Shown: positions 45,761 through 55,424, counted from the stretch's first letter. The stretch is 64,000 bases of DNA from Ovis canadensis (GCF_042477335.2 NC_091255.1:27382501-27446500); one strand, 5' to 3'. The notes: generated from the letters alone by a model not told the origin. Numbers and translations: made by a program.

Positions 45761-46789
45761 AAGTTGCTAAAGACAAATTTCTGCCTTCAGTTCTGTGAAC
45801 AAGTCATTACAACAAAGGCACAGAGCACCTGCCTGCTTCCCCCTTTATTCTGTGCACATTCTCTAAGGTTGGGAGCGTGAGGGGGTGGGGAGCATGAGGG
45901 CATGAGGGGCCTGGGAGGTGAACTGCTCTGCACTCTGCCGTGTTTCTTGGCACATAATTTAGCCCTTCTGAGCCTCACTGCATTCACCTATAATGCAAGC
46001 TCAGAGCTACCTCTGATGCTCTGAGGCCCCAGGGAAGTAGAAGTTGCAGCAGTCCAACTCCACGGCCAGGGCAGCGTGGGTTCCGAGCTAGACCCAGGCT
46101 CAAGGTAGGGGAAAGAGGCAGGAAGGAGACAAGGAAACGGGTGAAGACGAGCTCTCATTTCTTCTGGACTCAGGCTGTGGATACAGGAGGTCTTCATGTC
46201 ACTTGGGTCCAGGGGTTCCCGCCCTGATGCTGACCCCACCTTCTCCAAGGTCAGGTCTTTCCGGGCCTCTCCAGGCATCTCCAGCTAAACAGACCTGGGC
46301 TGTCTGGGCTGCACCTAGCTCCCCTGAGACCGTGTAGCTCACACCTTTGGACTGGGAGATGAAAAGTTCCCCATCATCAGCAAGAAGTGAGAATTTTGGA
46401 GAGATGAAGAAATGCAGTGTGTGTCTGTGTGTGTGTGTCTGTGTGTGTGTGTGTGTCTGTGTGTGCGTGTGTGTGTCTGTGTGTGCGTCCAATGCCAGGT
46501 GTCCCAAATTGGGCAGCAGAACTTGAGAGGCAAAGGGAGACAGGTGATTTGGGGACCCACCCCGGCAAGCCCAGCCTCGGGAGTCTGAGATCACACGTTC
46601 TGAACCCCTGCCGCCAGGGCTTTAGAAGTTCCCTGGAAGCTGCCGGTGACTGCCTCCTGACCCACCGGGCGCTTGAGGGACTCCTCAGATATCTGTCGCA
46701 TGAGTGAGCCAGGAAGGAAATAGAGAGAGATGCCCTTTTCATTCACGCCCTGCCCCGGGCCACCGCTGCTCAGCAGCAAACTAGGCCAC
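45761..46789. other. Gene-free stretch leading into a GC island
   Basis: Moderately GC-rich with ORFs up to 131 codons that overlap a microsatellite (repeated THTHTQ-like translation). No gene is recognised. Confidence 0.45.
46416..46488. repeat. (TG)n/(TGTGTC)n microsatellite
   Basis: About 70 bp of TG units with periodic C and GCG interruptions. Confidence 0.95.
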
Positions 46790-46950
46790 CGGCCTGACCC
46801 AGTTTCCCCGGGTGCCAGCCGAGCCCGAGGAGCCCTGGATGAGGCCGGAGCAGGCGTCCAGGGTGACTCCCAGGCGCCGCCCCGCGGCCCCGCGGCCCTC
46901 CTCTGCAGTTCCTTGGATCGGTCTGACTTTGGCCTCGGCCACGACTCTTG

Positions 46951-46957
46951 TGACTCA
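46951..46957. promoter_or_regulatory. AP-1 consensus
   Basis: A perfect TGACTCA in the GC island. A single 7-mer, so function is unproven. Confidence 0.45.
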
Positions 46958-47033
46958 TCTCCGGGAGGAGAGGGAAGAAAGGGGCCTTTGTGGTCCCCGC
47001 GCTGGCCCGAGGCTGGCGCGTCCTGGGGCAGCA

Positions 47034-47047
47034 CCGCCCCCCGGTGG
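47034..47047 (-). promoter_or_regulatory. CTCF-like motif, one mismatch
   Basis: The reverse strand reads CCACCGGGGGGCGG, which fits CCASYAGRKGGCRS except for one A-to-G change. Confidence 0.4.
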
Positions 47048-47339
47048 CCGCGGCGCCCCGGGGTGCTGGCCCAGCTCCGGCCCTGCTGGCCTTGCGACCC
47101 GGCCCGTCCAGTGATCCGGAGCCGGTCCGCCCCGGTATAGAGGGAGGGGCTGCGTTTTGGGTGAAGCCTCTACAAAGGGTGGAATTGTTCGTTCAGCCGG
47201 GGAGAAGGCAAGCTCGGCCTTCAGGAACCCCTCCCCGGGGAGCCCTTTCACAGCGGGGGCCACGGCCCTTCTCGAGTGAAAGCCTGTCTTGGCTTCCTGC
47301 TTTCCGCATCCCAGAGATCACGTGTCTGCTGTATTTTAA

Positions 47340-47640
47340 AAATAGACGCGAACATCTGCCGTTTCCCTTTTGTGAGTGGTCTATTCATATCTCTTGTCCA
47401 TTTTTTTTCCCATTTTCTATTTTTTTCTCTCACTGATTTTTAGAAATTTTCCTTCATGTTGAGTCTGTCATGTGCTGCAAATATTTTCCTGAGCTTAGAA
47501 TTTACCTCGATTTTGGTTTTGGTGATTTTTAACACATACACCCGTTACATGTTTATGTTCTCTGACTTTTTGATGTTTTGCTTTATTCTCGCCCCGTTGC
47601 CTTCTGCTTATAGGATTGTTTCCATCTGAGTTTCAAAGGG
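47340..47640 (-). mobile_element. Ancient L1 fragment
   Basis: 'tctattcatatctcttgtcc', 'tctctcactgatttttagaa', 'tgtgctgcaaatattttcct' and 'acttttgatg'-like text follow the reversed order of a mammalian L1 of old age. It is heavily diverged. Confidence 0.55.
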
Positions 47641-47666
47641 TTCCCTAATTTTCTTCTAGATCTCAA

Positions 47667-47738
47667 TTTTTTTTTTTCCTTCTCCTTCCCACCCTCCTCC
47701 CCCACCCCTCCTCCTCCACCCCTCCTCCTCCTCCTTTT
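47667..47738. repeat. Polypyrimidine (CCT)n tract
   Basis: About 70 bp of almost pure C and T on the + strand, with CCTCCT units and CCCACCC interruptions. It is followed by two near-copies of 'atcctggaatttagctttta'. Confidence 0.85.
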
Positions 47739-47798
47739 AAATCCTGGAATTTAGCTTTTAGATCCTGGAATTTCTTTTGATATAAAGTGTGAAGAAAA

Positions 47799-47995
47799 GG
47801 GGCTTCCCAGGTGGTGATAGTGGTAAAGAACTTGCCTGCCAATGCAGGAGTCAGATCCCTGGGTTGCCAAGATGCCCTGGAGGAGGGCGTGGCAACTGAC
47901 TCCAGTATTCTTGCCTGGAGAATCTCATGGACAGAGGAGCCTGGCAGGTTATGGTCCATAGAGTCAAAAAGAATTGGACAGTACTGAAGCTACTT
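47799..47995 (+). mobile_element. Bov-tA SINE
   Basis: 'ggggcttcccaggtggtgat' head, 'aatgcaggagtcagatccct', and a complete BovA body. Confidence 0.9.
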
Positions 47996-48371
47996 AATAA
48001 CCATGTGGAGTAAAGATGTAAACTTATTTTTTCCCCCCAAATAATTAGCTAACTTCCAAAATACCATTATTCAGCCTTTCTCCTTTAGCAGAGTATTTCC
48101 TCACTGATTTGAAATACCACCTCAATTATAAACTAAATGCTTGGGCTTGTTTCTGGCTGAGAAGAAACAAGTCAAATGGAATAGTCTTCTTCAAAAAAAA
48201 AGAAGTCAAAGGGAATAGACTTCTTTAAAAAAAAAAGTATTAGACCACTGCTCATGAATTTAGGACATATTCACATTCTTTAAGTTCCAGCTAAAAATGC
48301 AGTCTTGAGTGAGACATCTGTGAATGAAAACTGGATGGGAAAGATTTCATTTAAAAGGATTAGACCGTTCT
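47996..48371. other. Gene-free unique sequence
   Basis: AT-rich with a near-duplicate of about 33 bp ('gaatagtcttcttcaaaaaa' at about 48179, and 'gaatagacttctttaaaaaa' at about 48213). Confidence 0.5.
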
Positions 48372-48438
48372 GGGGAACTCCCTGGTGGTCCAGTGGTTAG
48401 GACTCTGTGCTTTCACCGCCAAGGGTGCACCCAAATTT
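48372..48438 (+). mobile_element. tRNA-Glu-derived SINE, target of the U6-L1 insertion
   Basis: 'ggaactccctggtggtccag' head and 'tgtgctttcaccgccaaggg', then an A-rich tail ('aaatttaaaaaac') into which the U6-L1 chimera is inserted. The body is internally deleted. Confidence 0.8.
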
Positions 48439-48454
48439 AAAAAACAAAAGTATA
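48439..48454. repeat. Left target-site duplication of the U6-L1 insertion
   Basis: 'aaaaaacaaaagtata', preceded by TT, matching an L1 endonuclease cleavage site of the TT/AAAA type. It is identical to the right copy. Confidence 0.92.
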
Positions 48455-48460
48455 GTGCTC

Positions 48461-48511
<51 letters not shown>

Positions 48512-48561
48512 GGCCCCTGCGCAAGGATGACACGCAAATTCGTGAAGCGTTCCATATTTTT
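48455..48561 (+). ncRNA. U6: Full-length U6 spliceosomal RNA sequence (retrocopy)
   Basis: From GTGCTCGCTTCGGCAGCA to the terminal T5 run, it matches vertebrate U6 at every position as far as I can recall, including the ACAGAGA box that pairs with the 5' splice site (in 'gatacagagaaga') and the AGCATGGCCCC region. Upstream is only a SINE remnant and the duplication: I see no TATA at about -30 and no recognisable PSE, both of which U6 genes need for Pol III. It is therefore probably a transcriptionally silent pseudogene despite its intact sequence. Confidence 0.9.
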
Positions 48562-49235
48562 AGTGTGGAGATTCCTTAAAAAATTGCAAATAGACCTACC
48601 TTATGACCCAGCAATCCCACTTCTGGGCATACACACCGAGGAAACCAGAATTGAAAGAGACACATGTACCCCAATGTTCATCGCAGCACTGTTTATAATA
48701 GCCAGGACATGGAAACAACCTAGATGTCCATCAGCAGATGAATGGATAAGAAAGCTGTGGTACATATACACAATGGAGTATTACTCAGCCGTTAAAAAGA
48801 ATTCATTTGAATCAGTTCTGATGAGATGGATGAAACTGGAGCCGATTATACAGAGTGAAGTAAGCCAGAAAGAAAAACACCAATACAGTATACTAACACA
48901 TATATATGGAATTTAGGAAGATGGCAATGACGACCCTGTATGCAAGACAGGGAAAGAGACACAGATGTGTATAACGGACTTTTGGACTCAGAGGGAGAGG
49001 GAGAGGGTGGGATGATTTGGGAGAATGACAGTCTAACATGTATACTATCATGTAAGAATTGAATCGCCAGTCTATGTCTGATGCAGGATGCAGCATGCTT
49101 GGGGCTGGTGCATGGGGATGACCCAGAGAGATGTTATGGGGAGGGAGGTGGGAGGGGGGTTCATGTTTGGGAACGCATGTAAGAATTAAAGATTTTAAAA
49201 TTTAAAAAATAAAAAACTAAAAAAAAACAAAAAAC
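48562..49235 (+). mobile_element. L1 3' portion: ORF2 C-terminus, 3' UTR and A-rich tail
   Basis: The reading frame from the junction encodes QIDLPYDPAIPLLGIH, then WKQPRCPSADEWIRK, YYSAVKKN and a terminal IYGI followed by a stop at 48914, the C-terminal end of L1 ORF2. A ruminant-type 3' UTR with a G-rich stretch at about 49137-49160 follows, then a tail of A runs with C and T interruptions. There is no endonuclease or RT domain. Confidence 0.92.
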
Positions 49236-49251
49236 AAAAAACAAAAGTATA
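49236..49251. repeat. Right target-site duplication of the U6-L1 insertion
   Basis: 'aaaaaacaaaagtata', identical to the left copy over 16 bases. Confidence 0.92.
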
Positions 49252-49574
49252 AGTATGTTTTAAATTCTTATAATGCAAAATGCCAAGCCTCCCTCCAGAA
49301 GGGCTAGATTAATTTATCTTCCAACAGAAGAGTATGAGAATGCCCTTACCATACTCATGCCAAGGATGAGAACTGTTTGTAAAAATAGATCCTAATTTCA
49401 AAGACAAAAAATACCACTTCATTGTTCTGTCTTAATCTGCAGTTATTTGGTGCTGGGAAACACCTTTCAGCAGGACCACCTGGGCAGGGGTGGCAACTGC
49501 CCTATTTCCTCATCTGAGGCTCACCTGACATCTGCCTTTGCTGCCTCTCTACTCCTTATGGCTAATGTGACCAT
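49252..49574. other. Gene-free unique sequence
   Basis: Nothing is recognised. Confidence 0.45.
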
Positions 49575-50340
49575 GATTTTTTTTTTTTTAATTGAAGTGA
49601 AATTCACCTAGCATTAAATTAACCATTTAAGTGAACAAACCATTGGCATTTATTAATAGTACATTCACAAGGTTGTGCAACTATCACCTCTATCTAGTTC
49701 TAAAACCTTTACATCACCCCCAAAGCAGACCCATAGCAATTAAGCAATCAATGTCCATTTCTCTCTCCCCATAACCTGGCAGCCACAAATATGCTTTCTG
49801 CCTCTATGGATTTAACTAGTCCAGACATTATGTATAAATGGAATCATACATTACGTGACCCTTTTAGAATATTAATTACTTGTGGCTGTGCTGGGTTTTC
49901 GTTGCTGCACGGGCTTCCTCTGGTTGCAGTACACGGGCCTCTCACTGTGGTGGTTTTTCTTGCTGCAGAGCACGGGCTCTAGAGTGAGCAGTCTTCAGCA
50001 GTTGTGGCGCACAGGCTTAGCTGCCCCTCAGCATGCGGAATCTCCCCAGACCAGGGATCAAACCCGCATCCACTGCATTGTCAGGCGGATTCTTCCCCAC
50101 TGGACCACTTATGTGATTTTTTTTGGCTTTTTTGTCTTAGCAAAATATTTTTGAGTCTCACCCATATTGTTGTAGCGTGTATCAGTACCTTTTATGGCTG
50201 AATAATATTCTGTTGTGTGGCTATGCCACAATTTGCTTATCCATTCCTCCCCTGATGGACTTTTTAAGTTGCCTCCACTTTTTTAGCTATTGTTAATTGT
50301 GCTATGAACATTAGTACAGACTATGATTTTTTGAAGTAAT
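49575..50340 (-). mobile_element. Ancient L1, reversed, split by a SINE
   Basis: 'gtgaacaaaccattggcatt', 'attcacaaggttgtgcaact', 'tataaatggaatcatacatt', 'ggctgaataatattctgttg' and 'gctattgttaattgtgctat' appear in the order of an old mammalian L1 read backwards. Confidence 0.8.
49870..50110 (-). mobile_element. CHR-2-like SINE inside the old L1
   Basis: 'cttgtggctgtgctgggttt', 'cagagcacgggctctagagt', 'gaccagggatcaaacccgca' and 'cttccccactggaccactta'. It separates two collinear L1 segments. Confidence 0.87.
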
Positions 50341-50907
50341 AACTGGGTAGCAATGTGACAAAGCAGGTTTTCTAATCTGTGAGTTTTTTTAATATGAAAA
50401 TTTCATGGTGTTGTAAAAGCAAATCACATTTTGACATCCATTTCATGATAACAATGCAAAGTACCTGTAAAGAGTAGAGGGGAGAATGCACATTTGTTGA
50501 CCACAGATGTGTCAGGCTTAACTGATGGTAGCAGAATGTGCCCTGCTTGTATCCCCTGGCCACCTGGAGTCACTTGCAGATCGTAGCCTTAGGAAGGTAG
50601 CTTCCTGCATCTGTGCCTCAGGATGTGCAGCCCACACAGGAGCAGCTCAGAAGTACTAGGGAGTTGCCAATATCCCAGGTGTGACCCTCAGCCAATGAGG
50701 AGCATCCTTACCCCACTGCTGACTCATAGCACGTGTTCTGTGCAGCCCCTCAGAGGGTCCTGGTGGAAGTGACCTCAGTTGCCCCCAGTGGTCACTTGCT
50801 CATGTGTGCAGACTTCAGGGGCCTCCCACCTCTGTTTCACTTCCCCTCCCTCACTGCATGTTGGATTTCTGACTCCTTCCTTCGTTTCTTTTGTTTTATA
50901 TTTACCT
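50341..50907. other. Gene-free unique sequence
   Basis: No gene is recognised. The text 'tgcccccagtggtc' at about 50786 resembles a reversed CTCF core with one mismatch. Confidence 0.45.
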
Positions 50908-50915
50908 TGAGCAAA

Positions 50916-51671
50916 CTGGCAGAAAGTGAAGAGGAACTAAAAAGCCTCTTGATGACTGAAAGAGGAGAGTGAAAAAGTTGGCTTAAAGCTCAACATTCAG
51001 AAAATGAAGATCATGGCATCTGGTCCCATCATTTCATGGGAAATAGATGGGGAAACAGTGGAAACAGTGTCAGACTTTATTTTTGGGGGCTCCAAAATCA
51101 CTGCAGATGATGACTTCAACCATGAAATTAAAAGATGCTTACTCCTTGGAAGAAAAGTTATGACCAACCTAGATAGCATATTGAAAAGTAGAGACATTAC
51201 TTTGCCAACAAAGGTCCATCTAGTCGAGGCTATGGTTTTTCCTATGGTCATGTATGGATGTGAGAGTTGGACTGTGAAGAAAGCTGAGCGCCAAAAATTG
51301 ATGCTTTTGAACCGTGGTGTTGGAGAAGACTCTTGAGAGTCCCTTGGACTGCAAGGAGGTCCAACCAGTCCATCCTAAAGGAGATCAATCCTGGGTGTTC
51401 ATTGGAAGGACTGATGCTAAAGCTGAAACTCCAATACTTTGGTCACCTCATGTGAAGAGTTGACTCATTGGAAAAGACCCTGATGCTGGGAGGGATTGAG
51501 GGCAGGAGAAGGGGACGACAGAGGATGAGATGGCTGGATGGCATCACTGACTTGATGGACATGAGTTTGAGTAGACTCCAGGAGTTGGTGAAGGACAGGG
51601 AGGCCTGGCGTGCTGCGATTCATGGGGTCACAAAGAGTCGGACACGACTGAGCAACTGAACTGAACTGAAC
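50916..51671 (+). mobile_element. BovB LINE 3' part with TSD
   Basis: Forward copy: it encodes 'MASGPIISWEI' and 'KVMTNLDSILKSRDITLP', broken by frameshifts, and ends in the typical ctgaact repeats. Eight-base repeats (tgagcaaa) lie at 50908-50915 and 51672-51679. Confidence 0.92.
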
Positions 51672-51679
51672 TGAGCAAA

Positions 51680-51980
51680 TTACTTAAACCCAGTGCCTTA
51701 GGGATGCCATTTATAACATAGGCTAAAAGGCTAACAATTGCTCAGTCGTGTCTGACTCTTTGCGACCCCAAGGACTGTGGCCAACTTGGCTCCTCTGTCC
51801 ATGGTATTTTCCAGGCAAGAGTACTGGAGTGGGTTGCCATTTCCTTCTCCAGGGATCCCATTTATAACATAGAGCTAGTCCTAAATGGCTGCCTCAATGA
51901 GCACCAAATGAACTAACGTATGTGAAGCGTCTAGAAAAGTGCCTAGCACAGAGCATGTGCTCAAAATATCAATCATTATA
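51680..51980 (+). mobile_element. MIR SINE broken by later insertions
   Basis: 'aaattacttaaacccagtgcc' and 'ccatttataacatag' before the BovA, then 'gtatgtgaagcgtctagaaaa', 'gtgcctagcacagagcatg' after it. The left arm may continue upstream of the BovB copy ('ttaccttgagcaaa'). Confidence 0.6.
51722..51857 (-). mobile_element. BovA monomer with TSD
   Basis: 'caattgctcagtcgtgtctg' to 'ccatttccttctccagggat'. Fifteen-base repeats (ccatttataacatag) at 51707-51721 and 51858-51872 mark the insertion. Confidence 0.92.
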
Positions 51981-52919
51981 ATATAAATAGGACCAGCACA
52001 GACTGTGAGAACTGAAACACACCTGGCTCAGTTTCCTCATCTGAAATGTGGGTTAAGATGCTTCTTTTGAAAGATGAGGGTAAGGAGTACCTGGAATGAC
52101 ATAATCTGTGTTAAAAAGCACAGGTCCTGGCCCCAGGTGAGGACCAGTCCTGGGCAGGCCAGTCATTCTACCTTCATGGAGTGGCTGTGCCACCATGAGT
52201 GACTTCCACCAAACAGGAAGGGCCAGTGCTGGGGTGCAGGCGAGACATTTCAGAGTCCCCGGTCACTTCTTCTTTTGTCTCTGGAGAATGGTGTGACCTC
52301 AGGTGGGTCATTGTCCCTGAGGCTTTGGTTTTTACCTTCCCCAAAAGAAGTGGTTGAATTTAGGGGATGGTCAAATGCTGTACTGGCTCTTAAGATCTAG
52401 GGAGAGTCCTGCTCTGGGATGGACAGACACACAGATGCACACACACACACACACACACACTGCAGAAAGGAAGCATCTGCATATCTGCTGGGCCACTTGA
52501 GTCACCTCCTGGAGTCTTAGACCCTAAGCTCTGTTGCTCTTGAAAATCACCCAGAGTAGAATAATGAGTCCAAAAAACTTTCCAGGCATTTTCACATGTG
52601 AAAGCTGTTTTCACCTTGGGCCCCTCCTCTCCTTTTGTCACTCTGCAAATGTGTCTGGCCGCCTTGCCAAGTCTTGGGATCAGGCCACAGCTCCCTGTTG
52701 AGGGCTGGGGTGAGGGGTTGGGGGAACCTGGGAAGGTTGGCCTGCATTTTCCTTCCTCACTGCTCTCTTCCCAGCTGCTGCAGGTATCTAAGAAACTCAG
52801 AGGAAGAAGTCAACAGCTCCCAACGTTTTACAGGGGTCATAAAACGAGGCTCCACCCTGCAGAGAAAGCCAAGGAAGGGAAGTAACTTCAGAACAGATGG
52901 GGCCTGGGCAGGGGCAGCA
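51981..52919. other. Gene-free sequence with a (CA)n run
   Basis: A MIR-like scrap ('cagtttcctcatctgaaatg') lies at about 52029, and (AC)n at 52437-52460. A 187-codon ORF starts at 52635; see findings. No known gene. Confidence 0.45.
52437..52460. repeat. (AC)n microsatellite
   Basis: About twelve AC units. Confidence 0.95.
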
Positions 52920-53060
52920 CTAGGTGCAGAGGCGCGGAGGCAAGTGGTGGGCGGGACTCAGAGAGCATGCGCAGAGGCTCAGCGCCGAGCTGCCAGTGCG
53001 GACCGACGGAGAGAGCATGCGCAGCCCGTCCTCCTCGGGCTCCAGGCTTCAGATCCACAG
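52920..53060. promoter_or_regulatory. Small CpG cluster with duplicated NRF1-like sites
   Basis: The same 14-mer (gagagcatgcgcag) occurs at 52961-52974 and 53011-53024; its GCATGCGCA core is an NRF1-type palindromic half. A GC box (gggcggga) lies at about 52950. No TATA box or downstream known exon is visible. Confidence 0.45.
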
Positions 53061-53916
53061 GCTGGGTCTTCTTTCAGCTCCCAGACTCCTGAGGGGCGGG
53101 GGGAGACGCAGAACTTTGTTTTCTATAAACATGCCTCATTTCGGAGCCCCTTTTCCATCAGGCTCATGGAGAAAAATATCACTTCCTCCAGGAATTAAAT
53201 CTTACTTCTGAGATCTTAGTGCAATAATGCATAGTAGGAGGATGGTATTTTGGTTCTCATGAAACAATTCCCATATCACTTCTGACATAGGCACTTGCCC
53301 TATCCACAGGCCCCCATCCTTCAAGTCTGATGTTTTCCTGGTACTTCCTCTTGGTCACTGTCACAGCCAAAGGGTATCCCCAAACCGTCTCCTCTCCTGC
53401 CCTGCCAGGCTTCCGCTGTCTCCCGGGGCGTCTGCCATTCTTCCCGCCAGGGGACCCTCCTCCTGGTTCTGGGCTCTCTCCCCACTGCTCTGGCCAAAGT
53501 GTCCCCTTTTAGCCCCTCTGGAAATTAACTCAAGTCTCTTAAGACACAGGCTCCTAAAAAAGATTTTTCTTTTTTGCTTCTGCTTCTCTCTTCTTCCTCT
53601 CTGCTCCACTTGGACCCACACAAAAGGCTCAGATGTGGGAAAAGAAATGGAAATATACAGGGAGAAGAAAGAACACTGAATATCTCACATGCAGTCACAT
53701 ACATAAGTACATACAGGAAAAACTCATAAGCTTTTTAATTCTTAGTGCTTCTAAAGTCTTAACCGAGATCATACAGGATCTAGAAATTTGCATGAGTCCA
53801 AAAATGGAACGTTATCTGTTGCTAGGGTTGTTAAGGCTGAAAGCAAGAACCATTTAATCTCACCACCATCTCCTGATATTATTCTCATTTTATGTTTGAG
53901 GAAACTAAGGCTTAAT
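53061..53916. other. Gene-free unique sequence
   Basis: Nothing firmly recognised. Confidence 0.45.
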
Positions 53917-54117
53917 GAAAGTGTTAGTCATGTCCAACTCTTTGTGACCCCATGGACTGTAGCCTGCCAGGCTTCTCTGCCCATGGAATTTTCCAGGCAA
54001 GAATACTGAAGTAGGTTGCCATTTCCTCCTTCAGGGGAATCTTCCTGACCCAGGGATTGAACGCAGGTCACCTGCATTGCAGGTGGATTCTTTACCGCCT
54101 GAGCCACCAGGGAAGTC
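53917..54117 (-). mobile_element. Bov-tA SINE
   Basis: Reversed: 'gtgttagtcatgtccaactc' (lacking the 'cgctcag' unit), through to the intact inverted head 'ctgagccaccagggaagtc'. Confidence 0.93.
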
Positions 54118-55424
54118 ATGTGGATAACTGATATGTGTCCTTCCAATGTGCATACCCAAATCACTTTGTGAAAAGCGATGCACGAGTTGAGGGAACTAAA
54201 TCCTAAACTTTGCTGTTGATATACAGACGAACTCTTTATTCAGGCAGAACTTCCATGGGAAACCCGAAGGTGTATTTCTGTTCTGGTTGAAGGCGACTGG
54301 TCAGAGGCTTCTGTGTGCAGCCTTCTCCTCCCCCTCATCCCTGGAGGGCACTTGGGGGGCACTTCTGTGATATTCTAAGCCCAGCAGCCCTCTGGTCTGT
54401 GTGACCTCCAGGCCAGCTCTACAGCTCTCCATCCTGGATGAGGATGTTTCTTGGTGCCCAGCCCAGTGGATTTCCTTGGAAGACGTTGACTTTGTGGGAC
54501 ATACACTCGAAACCTCCCTCTTGATTCTTCCCTTGAGGCTGCCGGGCCCTGAGCCTGGACACCAGGTTGGGGCCAGATCCCTGGGCTTCCGAGAGGATTT
54601 GGAGGCTGGCCCACCCCCCACTGCCCCATCTCACCACTGCATCCAGTGCAGTCAGCCAAGGCTGGATGGGGCCAATTGCTTTAAATAAATGTTAATCCTG
54701 CTCAGAGCTAGATTGACAGGGCCTCTGGGAAGGGCCACAAGGAACAGAGCTACAATTTGCCCCTCGAGGCAGTTTTTTCTTTCTTTTTGGCAACTCTCTT
54801 CGTGGAGGCCATTGCTATTCCATCTCCTTTTATTCATAAAAATGAATGTTTCCAGAAACATCATAGGCCTTGGGGCTCCGTAGCTGGTCATCTCATCCGT
54901 CCACTAGCTGAGTAAGCGTTAGGCGAGCACCGACAGGGTACCAGGTGCTGTGTCCAGCACCAGGGAGGCAAAGGTGAGGGAGATGTATCTCCTCCACAGT
55001 CCACAGGTCAGAGGTCGCAGTTCATGCCTCTGTGCTTTTCTAGCCCTGGGAAATTGTAGTGGACATTTGCTGGCTTTTGGCCACTCAGCATTCATTTCCC
55101 CTCACAGCTCTCTGGCTTCCTTTCCCATGACCTGCCCCCCACGAGCACAGCCTTGCTGAGACAATGAATCGGGGAAGCTAGCCCTCCCCTTCTGAAATTC
55201 AAAGAGGTGGCTGGAGGTTTTCTCAGCCACAATTCTTCCTCTTTCTGCCCTAAGTCCTGCAAGTCAGACCCCTTCCAGGACTTTGAAACAAAGTTGGGAG
55301 CACCAGGTTCTTCATCTGAGCAGCATAACCTCTGCCAAGGAACTTGTGCTTCCTGTACTTTTTTGACGCCTAGTTCTCCAGCCTTTCTGTGGATTCTGGG
55401 CTTCCCCAAGTTTCCTTTCCTTTT
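54118..55424. other. Gene-free unique sequence
   Basis: Moderately GC-rich. ORFs of 72 to 106 codons overlap on both strands without a familiar domain. No repeat is firmly identified. Confidence 0.45.

Larger units (their letters stand above)
46790..47290. promoter_or_regulatory. GC- and CpG-rich island without a recognised gene
   Basis: CpGs are dense at about 46,830-46,950 and 46,990-47,140. ORFs of 100 to 148 codons overlap in several frames, which is expected from composition. It includes an AP-1 consensus and a CTCF-like site. It lies 15 kb beyond WSB1 on the side where KSR1 is found in human, so it may be a distal element or a noncoding promoter; this is inference. Confidence 0.5.
48455..49235 (+). 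mobile_element. U6-L1 chimeric retrocopy
   Basis: U6 snRNA sequence (107 nt) is joined without a gap to a 5'-truncated L1 that runs through the ORF2 C-terminus and 3' UTR into an A-rich tail. One duplication encloses both parts, so they were inserted together. The known mechanism is that the L1 reverse transcriptase, while copying L1 RNA at the nicked target, switches to U6 RNA; such chimeras have been described in mammals. Both parts have the same polarity, as the model requires. Confidence 0.92.

Noticed and set aside
46416-46488. Histidine/threonine-rich ORFs on the minus strand
   Set aside because: They are translations of a TG microsatellite.
46591-47436. Overlapping 100-148 codon ORFs in the 46.8-kb GC island
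   Set aside because: Open in several frames at once and rich in P, R, G and A, as expected from GC-rich noncoding DNA.
48527-48916. 129-codon ORF as a possible gene
   Set aside because: It is the tail of U6 read in frame with the L1 ORF2 C-terminus, so it is transposon-derived.
54301-54688. Four overlapping ORFs of 72-106 codons on both strands
   Set aside because: Mutual shadows in moderately GC-rich unique DNA without splice sites or domain similarity that I can recognise.
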